Source: Sulfolobus sp. E5-1-F (GTDB lineage Archaea > Thermoproteota > Thermoprotei_A > Sulfolobales > Sulfolobaceae). From it: DNA of 64,000 bases. The notes below the pieces were generated by a model, which had not been told where the DNA came from, did not search any database, and saw only the letters and a program-made list of their open reading frames with translations. Both the position numbers and the translations under genes were made by a program. Where the stretch lies: positions 2,082,001-2,146,000 of the forward strand of contig NZ_CP045687.1 of the NCBI RefSeq assembly GCF_009601705.1, written 5' to 3'. Shown here piece by piece: positions 7,679 through 14,460 of this stretch (positions within the stretch are counted from its first letter, which is position 1; each line of letters begins with the position of its first letter).

Positions 7679-9100
7679 ATGAATATTCTTCAAGAGTATT
7701 CTGTTCTAACTGCTAAAGTTATTATATATGAGGATAATGGAATTGGTTATTATAAAGTAGAGGAACCTAGCCTAGATCAGAAGGAAATTGAACTACTTAA
7801 TTCTATACTAGAATATATCTATTCAACTCCTAATTTAACTAATATAGAAGAGACAGTAATTAAGATACTTAAAAATAAAGGTATCAGCGATCAAGGAATT
7901 ATTGAAAAAATGATCTATCATTTGAGAAAAAGGTTAGCTTATGATGAGTTAACGGTTCCACTAGCAGATCCTTATGTTGAAGAAGTAGAATGTAAGGGGT
8001 TCTCATATCCTGTGACTGTAGTTCATAGAATTGTTACGAGATTTCCAAGATTGTATACCAACATAGTCTTTGAACAAGAGGATCATGTATTAAAGGTTAT
8101 TGAAAAACTTGCAAATAAAGCAGATAAACCAGTCAGTATTGCTAAACCATACCTTGAATTTTCGCTACCTGAGGGTCATAGAGTTGCCGCTACGGTATCT
8201 CGTGAAGTTTCATTACCTGGCTCCACGTTTGATATAAGAAAATTTCCTTTGAAGCCAATAAGTCCTATATTACTGATTAAAAACGAATCGATAAGTTCAC
8301 TAATGTTAGCTTACATTTGGTTTTTGCTGGATTATAAACCGTTCTATTTAGTAATTGGTTCTACGGGATCTGGAAAGACTACTTTGCTTAATTCGATACT
8401 TAGTATGGTTAATCCTTTCTTTAAGGTAATTACTATTGAAGATACTCCAGAAATAAACATAGTTCATGACAACTGGATAAGGTTTTTTGCTAGGCAATCA
8501 ATTTCTTCCCAATTTGAAGTATCGTTAATGGATTTAGCTAAACTATCATTAAGATATAGACCTGATTATCTTGTAATAGGTGAGATTAGAGGCAAGGAAA
8601 TAGAGGCGTTAGTTCATGCGTCAGCTTCTGGTCATGGCTCGTTGGCTACATTTCACGCGGGAAATCCACAGGAAGCTCTAACCAGATTAATTAGTCTTTT
8701 AAATAAGGATGTCGCTAAATTGTTTTTACAAAATCTATGGGGTATTATAGTTTTAGGAACGTTAAGAGATCGTAATGGAAACATAAGGAGGATTATAAGG
8801 TCGATTTATGAAATAGTTTACGTTAAAGGTAAATTAAGATTCAGACCAGTTTTCAAGTGGTCTTTTTCCTCTAACACATTCTTACCTAACAATGTTAATG
8901 ATTTAGTTAAAAAATCCTATAGGATTAATTATATATCAAAAACATATGAAATACCAATTTCAGAAATAATTAAGGAGATTAGTAGCAGAGTTAAAATCCT
9001 AGAGAACTTAGTAAACAATGATGTCTTAGATCTAGAAGATTTTAGCATTTATCTAAAGAAAATAACTCAAGGTGGTCAAGTTGAGACAAAAGCTATTTGA
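7679..9100 (+). CDS. upsE: UpsE, type IV pilus assembly ATPase
   Basis: This cytoplasmic hexameric ATPase of the GspE/VirB11 secretion superfamily powers assembly of the UV-inducible pilus. The 473 residues include a Walker A motif GSTGSGKTT (about 227-235), an Asp box TIEDTPEI, a Walker B segment YLVIGEIRGKE (about 296-306) and a His box GHGSLATFHAG (about 318-328). The N-terminal 1-130 is the variable domain that docks on the membrane platform. Length fits archaeal pilus ATPases. The stop overlaps the start of upsF, so the two are coupled. Confidence 0.93.
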   Translation: MNILQEYSVLTAKVIIYEDNGIGYYKVEEPSLDQKEIELLNSILEYIYSTPNLTNIEETVIKILKNKGISDQGIIEKMIYHLRKRLAYDELTVPLADPYVEEVECKGFSYPVTVVHRIVTRFPRLYTNIVFEQEDHVLKVIEKLANKADKPVSIAKPYLEFSLPEGHRVAATVSREVSLPGSTFDIRKFPLKPISPILLIKNESISSLMLAYIWFLLDYKPFYLVIGSTGSGKTTLLNSILSMVNPFFKVITIEDTPEINIVHDNWIRFFARQSISSQFEVSLMDLAKLSLRYRPDYLVIGEIRGKEIEALVHASASGHGSLATFHAGNPQEALTRLISLLNKDVAKLFLQNLWGIIVLGTLRDRNGNIRRIIRSIYEIVYVKGKLRFRPVFKWSFSSNTFLPNNVNDLVKKSYRINYISKTYEIPISEIIKEISSRVKILENLVNNDVLDLEDFSIYLKKITQGGQVETKAI

Positions 9101-10592
9101 AAAAATTAATTTATTTAACTTAATGGCTACAAGAATAAATGAAAATATTAAATATTATGGTGATGACATAGAAAAGCTCCGTAGAGAATATACTAGGATA
9201 CTGTTTTTAATACCTATTATCTCCATTATCTCCGTTATCTTCTATTTGAAACTTAATCCATATTTTTTACTATTAAATATAATGAATTTTTTCATTTATT
9301 TTTATCCCGTATTGATTACTCAAATTAGAAAGGACGAACAAAGAAAGATTATAGAAAACGAGATACCTATTTTCTTACTATTTGCATATGTTAATAGCCT
9401 TTTAGGTAGAAATTTATATAAAACGTTTGAGGAAATAAAGAACTCTAAGGTATTTAAAGGTTTAAGAAGAGAGGCTATGTTACTACTCAAAGAGGTAGAA
9501 GTTTTAGGGAAATCCTCTATCTCCGCAATGGAGAGTAGAGCTAAGGTTCATAGAAGCGACTTCTTAGGTAAGATTTACACAACTTATACGAGTGGCGAAT
9601 CAATAGGGATTTCTATGTCTGAAAGACTAAAGGATCTTTTAAATGAAACAATTGATGACTTAAATCTGAATTTTGAGAGCTATATTGAAAAAGTAAACGA
9701 AATAGTCGAGATCTTATTCATGCTGTTTTTAGTGACTCCAATGATTTTACTAGCTTTTCAGTACATTTCAGCATCTATAGATATTTTTGAGCTTATATTT
9801 CCTCTTTTACTCTCTCCAATTATTTTCTTTTATATCTCACTGATACAACCAAATATAGGATATAATATAAAAATTAATATCGAAGAGATTAAAAGGTCAT
9901 TATATATAATCCCTATTCCTTTCATATTTATGTTTATCTTTCATCTCAATTTAGAATATAAAATATTACTATTTTATTCGATGTTTGTAGTGTTCTCCTT
10001 TATTATATATCGTAAGATATCAGATGCTGATAAGATCCTTAATAATTTGCCATATATATTGTCAGATATTGCAGACTATTTGAGAATAGGCTATAGTATA
10101 AAAAGTGCAATACTGAAACTTAATGTTGATAGTACAGAATTTAGGAATTTTTTGAGGGAGCTCGCTACAAAAATTAGGAAAAATGAAGCAATGTCTAATG
10201 TAAAAACAAATATCTGGATTATAAATGCTATTTTAGAACTTATGGAAAATATTGATAAAAAAGGTTTTGCTGACACCTACACTTTCAAAGATTTGTCGTT
10301 AATTCTTAATAATTATATTTCATTACGGAAAAAAGTATTGCAGAATCTTCGCATGTTCAATATTCTAGCAATCATAACTCCCATAATATTCTATTTTGCA
10401 CTAGGGATAATGACTAAGATTAAGGCAGTGGGTAACCTAGATTTGATTATCGTTCTATATTCGATAGCGCTTAGTATAATGTACGCTAAAATATCTCGCT
10501 TTACTATTTTTAACTTCCCATTACTTGTTTTGGTTTTAGTGAACTTGATACTGATCCTATTTTTCGGAAACGCTATCCTAACCTTTATCTAG
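9081..10592 (+). CDS. upsF: UpsF, pilus assembly membrane platform (GspF/TadC family)
   Basis: This integral membrane protein anchors the pilus and couples to UpsE. It has two repeats of the T2SSF domain. The first has membrane helices near its start, a cytoplasmic helical stretch rich in charged residues (about residues 85-200) and further helices. The second repeats the layout from about residue 310. I prefer the TTG at 9081 because GGTGGT (9071-9076) lies four bases before it; the GTG at 9072 would overlap that ribosome-binding site. It overlaps upsE by 20 bases and is followed by the pilin genes after 55 bases with their own promoter signals. Confidence 0.9.
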   Translation: MRQKLFEKINLFNLMATRINENIKYYGDDIEKLRREYTRILFLIPIISIISVIFYLKLNPYFLLLNIMNFFIYFYPVLITQIRKDEQRKIIENEIPIFLLFAYVNSLLGRNLYKTFEEIKNSKVFKGLRREAMLLLKEVEVLGKSSISAMESRAKVHRSDFLGKIYTTYTSGESIGISMSERLKDLLNETIDDLNLNFESYIEKVNEIVEILFMLFLVTPMILLAFQYISASIDIFELIFPLLLSPIIFFYISLIQPNIGYNIKINIEEIKRSLYIIPIPFIFMFIFHLNLEYKILLFYSMFVVFSFIIYRKISDADKILNNLPYILSDIADYLRIGYSIKSAILKLNVDSTEFRNFLRELATKIRKNEAMSNVKTNIWIINAILELMENIDKKGFADTYTFKDLSLILNNYISLRKKVLQNLRMFNILAIITPIIFYFALGIMTKIKAVGNLDLIIVLYSIALSIMYAKISRFTIFNFPLLVLVLVNLILILFFGNAILTFI

Positions 10593-10605
10593 CAGAGGTA
10601 ATATT

Positions 10606-10637
10606 ATTTTCGATGTTCTCTGGGTAAGATATTTTTT
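10606..10637 (+). promoter_or_regulatory. putative UV-responsive promoter of upsA
   Basis: ATTTTC at 10606-10611 matches the ANTTTC damage-response hexamer, 37-42 bases before the upsA ATG. A T-rich AGATATTTTTT element follows at 10627-10637. The latter is rather close to the ATG for a leaderless transcript, so the exact start of transcription is uncertain. Confidence 0.4.
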
Positions 10638-10647
10638 GATATAGAAA

Positions 10648-11100
10648 ATGATGAAAGGAGTTAATAATTTAAAAAAGAGAAAAGGTCTTTCATCAATTTT
10701 AGGTACGGTAATAGTATTAGCCATAACTCTGGTGCTAGGCGGTTTACTCTATGCCTACTCAAATGGTTTATTTAGCTCATTAACACAAAATACAAATCTT
10801 CAGACTCAACTAAGTATCTACGTCAATCCTAATACTGGACAAGCATATTTACAATATTATATCTCAAATACAGGGAACACGCAGGTATATCTAAACAGTA
10901 TTATAATTCTCAATGGGACTAAAAATATTCAAATATCACTTAATAACGACCTCCTACAACCAGGCCAGTCAATTCAAAATATAACATTAATTAATGGTAA
11001 AATAACTGCCGGCCAGTATTATACTGTCGAAGTTGTTGGCAATTTACCTAATGGAAAACCATATAGTGTTGTTCAGAACGTGCTAGCTTCGATAGCATAA
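10648..11100 (+). CDS. upsA: UpsA, UV-inducible type IV pilin
   Basis: This pilin subunit of 150 residues carries a class III signal peptide. A basic leader (KKRKG) is followed by LSSILGTVIVLAITLVLGG, so PibD should cleave after the Gly, leaving the hydrophobic helix that packs in the filament core. The rest is a Thr/Asn/Ser-rich beta domain with several N-glycosylation sequons (for example NGT and NIT), as usual for surface pilins of acidophiles. UpsA and UpsB together form the pilus, which drives species-specific aggregation after UV. Two adjacent ATG codons at 10648 and 10651 are possible starts. Confidence 0.92.
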   Translation: MMKGVNNLKKRKGLSSILGTVIVLAITLVLGGLLYAYSNGLFSSLTQNTNLQTQLSIYVNPNTGQAYLQYYISNTGNTQVYLNSIIILNGTKNIQISLNNDLLQPGQSIQNITLINGKITAGQYYTVEVVGNLPNGKPYSVVQNVLASIA

Positions 11101-11115
11101 ATAAGGTGGGTTTGT

Positions 11116-11520
11116 TTGAAAGCTATTTCATCTATTTTTTCAACATTAATAGTGGTTATGATTACACTCTCACTAATTGTTCCATTATACTTATTTTTCG
11201 TGCAGAATTATTCAACTAGTTCAATCCAGGCTAATAGTGAATACGATAGTTATCTAAACAATGTTAATGTAAAAATAAGTGTAATATATTTAGGGAATTC
11301 TACTAATACCACTTTCGTATATAACTATGGAAGTATCCCTGTCATGATAAATAAAGTTATAGTTAATAACGTGTCATACAACGTAAAATATGAGATATTA
11401 CCCGGTAACTTAGTTCCATTAAGCGTAATAACAAATAATAACATACTCATTAATGAAAACGCTACAATAATTTTACAGATTAATGGAAACTACTACTATT
11501 TTAACTTTGGATCAGATTAG
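11116..11520 (+). CDS. upsB: UpsB, second UV-inducible type IV pilin
   Basis: This second pilin of 134 residues starts at TTG 11116 just after an AGGTGG ribosome-binding site. The short leader M-K-A followed by ISSIFSTLIVVMITLSLIV is a class III signal, cleaved by PibD after Ala, with a core helix to about residue 28. The mature part is rich in Asn, Ser, Tyr and sequons (NST, NTT, NVS, NAT). It lies 15 bases after upsA in the same transcript. The last 20 bases overlap the 3' end of a convergent winged-helix gene. Confidence 0.9.
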   Translation: MKAISSIFSTLIVVMITLSLIVPLYLFFVQNYSTSSIQANSEYDSYLNNVNVKISVIYLGNSTNTTFVYNYGSIPVMINKVIVNNVSYNVKYEILPGNLVPLSVITNNNILINENATIILQINGNYYYFNFGSD

Positions 11521-11764
11521 GTTTTACGAATACATGTAATTCATATCCCTTTTTTAATCCTTCAAGTATTTCTTCTCCTTTTTTAGTAAGTCGAAACGCC
11601 TTATGTGATCCCTTAGAGTATATTGGCTCTATTAAGCCTAATTCCTCTAAAATATGGAACAGAGCTAAAACCTCATATCTAGGTAGCCCAGTTTTGATTA
11701 CTGCATCTCCAGGATTTACAGCACCTTCCTTTATTGCATTAAGAACTATCTCTATTTCGTACAT
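11501..11764 (-). CDS. small winged-helix DNA-binding protein inside the ups locus
   Basis: This protein of about 87 residues consists of one winged-helix domain. Helices at residues 3-12 and 17-24 (NPGDAVIKTG), a recognition helix around 27-41 (RYEVLALFHILEELGL) and a wing with YSKGSHKAFRLTKKGEEIL are visible. ATG 11764 is preferred over the overlapping TTG at 11767. It sits antisense between the pilin genes and the repair genes and shares a palindromic TATA element with the endonuclease III gene. It may be a local regulator of the pilus or repair genes, but no target is shown. The 3' end overlaps upsB by 20 bases. Confidence 0.7.
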   Translation of the reverse strand: MYEIEIVLNAIKEGAVNPGDAVIKTGLPRYEVLALFHILEELGLIEPIYSKGSHKAFRLTKKGEEILEGLKKGYELHVFVKPNLIQS

Positions 11765-11790
11765 CAAATAATAACTTAGCTTAAGAATTC

Positions 11791-11798
11791 CTTATAAG
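11791..11798. promoter_or_regulatory. palindromic TATA box shared by divergent genes
   Basis: CTTATAAG is a perfect palindrome centred about 25 bases before the GTG start of the endonuclease III gene (11820) and about 30 bases before the ATG of the winged-helix gene (11764). It is the only good TATA element in the 55-base gap. Confidence 0.5.
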
Positions 11799-11819
11799 CT
11801 GAGTTGCTTATTCAAATTC

Positions 11820-12521
11820 GTGAATTGTACTCCCGAAATAGTTTATCGTAAACTTTCCGCTATCTATACTATAAAAGAGGAAGATTATATTGCATATTAT
11901 GTCTGGCTTAAGACTAGGGATTGTTTCAAAGTACTTGTAGCCACTATCTTATCTCAAAATTCTACGGATAAATCAGCACTTAAAGCCTATTTAGAGTTGG
12001 AAAAGAAAGTTGGCGTTAGTCCGGAAAAATTATCCGGTGCAGATTTGAGCGATATAGAAATTGCATTAAAAATATCAGGTCTTTATAAAACTAAGGCCAG
12101 AAGGTTAAAAACAATCTCAAAAATAATTCTTGATAAATATAATGGATCGATAGACATTCTGTTAAATAGCACTAATGCGAGAGAGGAATTATTAAAATTC
12201 GAGGGAATAGGAGAGAAAACTGCAGATGTAATATTGCTAACTTGTAGGGGATACAAAGTTTTCCCCGTTGATACTCATATAACCAGAGTTAGTAAAAGGT
12301 TAGGGATAGTTCCCATGAACGCTAAATATGATTTAATATCATCTACTTTTAAAGAACTTTTTTCAGCTTATGATCTTCTCCATCTTCATCATTTGTTAAT
12401 TGCACATGGAAGACTAACTTGCAAGGCTAGAAAACCTTTATGTAATTCATGTATAATTAAAGAATGTTGTGAGTACTATTCGCATAGAGATGGAGAAACC
12501 CGAAAATCTAATACCTCATGA
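11820..12521 (+). CDS. nth: endonuclease III family DNA glycosylase/AP lyase
   Basis: This base-excision repair enzyme removes oxidised pyrimidines and cleaves abasic sites. The 233 residues show the helix-hairpin-helix with the catalytic Lys (FEGIGEKTADVILL, about 128-141), the catalytic Asp in FPVDTHITRV about 15 residues later, and a C-terminal iron-sulfur motif with the exact spacing C-x6-C-x2-C-x5-C (from about residue 201). The GTG start has a TATA box 26 bases upstream. It opens a UV-related set, overlaps the ParB-like gene by 53 bases, and corresponds in position to the endonuclease III linked to the ups operon in S. acidocaldarius. Confidence 0.93.
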   Translation: MNCTPEIVYRKLSAIYTIKEEDYIAYYVWLKTRDCFKVLVATILSQNSTDKSALKAYLELEKKVGVSPEKLSGADLSDIEIALKISGLYKTKARRLKTISKIILDKYNGSIDILLNSTNAREELLKFEGIGEKTADVILLTCRGYKVFPVDTHITRVSKRLGIVPMNAKYDLISSTFKELFSAYDLLHLHHLLIAHGRLTCKARKPLCNSCIIKECCEYYSHRDGETRKSNTS

Positions 12522-13053
12522 GGACATAATACTTGATAAAGTTGCTAATATTTCTTTAGAAGTGCAGAAAGTAAGGGCTATAAAACCTATTATAGTGGAT
12601 GAAAAAACACATGTTATCTTAGATGGTCATCATAGGTTTACTGCTGCTTTACGTCTTTCACTACAAAAAATACCTGTGATTTATGTGAATTATAATTCTA
12701 CTTCTATTAACGTTAGTATATGGTATAGAAGATTTTCAAAGCCCTCTGTTGTAAAGAGTATATTATCATCAATTTACTCTAGTGGTGGAATATGTGCTAG
12801 ATTTGATCATATCCGTATTTGTGACGATAGTTTGTATAAGCTTTATTGGAAACTAGAAAAATTAGAAAGTTTTCTACAGTCGATAGGGATAATTGTCGAA
12901 AAGGATACAGTTGGTCATTTAGAACCACCTTCGATATATAAGGAAGATGTTATAAGTATTGCTAATAGGGGCTTAAGATTTCCACCTAAGACTACAAGAC
13001 ACGTATATGAATTTATTATTCCCCAAAAGGCAATATCAATAGATGATATTTAA
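12469..13053 (+). CDS. ParB/SerK-like nuclease-fold protein of the ups repair island
   Basis: The 194-residue protein has an N-terminal ParB/sulfiredoxin-like domain. The signature LDGHHRFTAAL (about residues 50-60) is typical of this fold and binds nucleotide phosphate. It is also close to the ADP-dependent free serine kinase SerK of Thermococcus, and the later motif RFPPKTTRHVY (about residues 168-178) also fits that subgroup. The function is therefore either a DNA-related ParB-like activity or a small-molecule kinase. The start is GTG 12469 or ATG 12490; neither has a clear ribosome-binding site. The large overlap with nth and the 11-base overlap with the glycosyltransferase show one operon. 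Confidence 0.75.
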   Translation: MSTIRIEMEKPENLIPHEDIILDKVANISLEVQKVRAIKPIIVDEKTHVILDGHHRFTAALRLSLQKIPVIYVNYNSTSINVSIWYRRFSKPSVVKSILSSIYSSGGICARFDHIRICDDSLYKLYWKLEKLESFLQSIGIIVEKDTVGHLEPPSIYKEDVISIANRGLRFPPKTTRHVYEFIIPQKAISIDDI

Positions 13054-14419
13054 CATTTTACTTAATCTTGCGATATTCATAATACCTTCTCTAGTAGTTT
13101 GGAATCAGATAATTTTCTATATTTATGGTAAGAATGATAATCTAGTTAATCTAGTTTTACATGGGAACGAGATTAGTTTACCTAAATTATCAATTATAGT
13201 ACCGACGAAGGGAGAACGAATAGATGTGATCCAAGGACTAATTAATAATATATATGAGGCTGAGTGGGATAAAAATAAGTTAGAGATAATAATTGTATCA
13301 GACGATGATCAAGCATATTTTGATAAATTACTATCAACTTTAGTTATTCCTCCAGGATTAGATGTAAAGATATACAGAAGAGAGAAGAAACTTGGCTATA
13401 AAAGTGGTGCACTAGCATTTGGCTTACAGAAAAGTACTGGTGATTTAATTCTAACATTAGACGTAGATGCTAGGATCGAAAAGGATTCTTTAATAAGAGC
13501 TTACTATCATATGTTAAATTTGGGTTGTGATGCAATTACTATGGAATGGCACGGTTACTCTAATGTTAGCACATCTCTAGCAAGAGCGTTAATGGTATCA
13601 ACGTTACTTACTAGTAGATCTATACTGAGAGGAAGGTATAAATTAGGGTTAAAAGTATTGCCAATAGGATGTGGAACAATCTTTAAGCGTAGTGCGCTAG
13701 AGGCGGTAAACGGATGGGATTATACTATGATTCAAGACGATTATGAACTTGGAACTAGACTAATAAATAGGGGATTTAGGATTTGCGCATCTTCATCCCC
13801 AGTTTATGTGGAAGTTCCAGGTGATCTAATAGCGTTTTACGTTCAGCAGACTAGATGGGCAATGGGGACAATGGAGGTTCTTTTAAGGAGATTTAAATAT
13901 ATTGTTAGTAGCAATATGAAAATTTGGCAAAAAATAGAGATTATAGCTTATCTTTCTCAATACATTCCAATTCTACTAACATTTATAAGTGCTACCATTT
14001 TTGCAATAGCTGGTTTTCTAGGTATTAGACTTAGTATGAGTTTGCCAATGTTTGTTCTATGGGCTATAACATTATCAACTTATGCTATTATTTTTGTCAA
14101 TAGTGCTAGGAAATCCGGATTGAATGCTGTAACAGCTATAAAAGCACTGGGAAGACTATCCGCTTACACTGTTGCAATTTCACCGTTTTTACTTATTGGT
14201 ACTCTTAATGCATTCAAGAAAACTAGGACATATATTGTTACTCCAAAAGGTAAGAAGGCTAAGAGCAACATAGGTTATCCAATTTTAGCTTTTGGTGTTC
14301 TCTTTGTTTTGTCAGCTTTCCTTTATATGTTTAGAGGCGACTTTCTAACCTTTATTTGGCTAGCTTATTATTCGATAGCTTACCTTTACACCTTTATAGC
14401 ATATATTAAAGGATTATGA
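13043..14419 (+). CDS. membrane GT2 glycosyltransferase of the ups repair island
   Basis: This processive-type family 2 glycosyltransferase has 458 residues. An N-terminal membrane helix is followed by the cytoplasmic GT-A domain: IVPTKGE, IIIVSDDDQ, the metal-binding DxD as LTLDVDARIE (about 144-153), the acceptor segment QDDYELGTRL and the Q-x-x-RW motif (QQTRWAMG), which in cellulose and hyaluronan synthases binds the growing chain. At least four helices follow at the C terminus. It probably makes or extends a surface polysaccharide or lipid-linked glycan. Its place among UV-response genes suggests a link to cell-cell recognition through pilus and S-layer glycans, which is inference. Confidence 0.85.
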   Translation: MIFNILLNLAIFIIPSLVVWNQIIFYIYGKNDNLVNLVLHGNEISLPKLSIIVPTKGERIDVIQGLINNIYEAEWDKNKLEIIIVSDDDQAYFDKLLSTLVIPPGLDVKIYRREKKLGYKSGALAFGLQKSTGDLILTLDVDARIEKDSLIRAYYHMLNLGCDAITMEWHGYSNVSTSLARALMVSTLLTSRSILRGRYKLGLKVLPIGCGTIFKRSALEAVNGWDYTMIQDDYELGTRLINRGFRICASSSPVYVEVPGDLIAFYVQQTRWAMGTMEVLLRRFKYIVSSNMKIWQKIEIIAYLSQYIPILLTFISATIFAIAGFLGIRLSMSLPMFVLWAITLSTYAIIFVNSARKSGLNAVTAIKALGRLSAYTVAISPFLLIGTLNAFKKTRTYIVTPKGKKAKSNIGYPILAFGVLFVLSAFLYMFRGDFLTFIWLAYYSIAYLYTFIAYIKGL

Positions 14420-14460
14420 AAGAAATATTTTTTAAATCATAATCTGAAAGGCACTATAGG

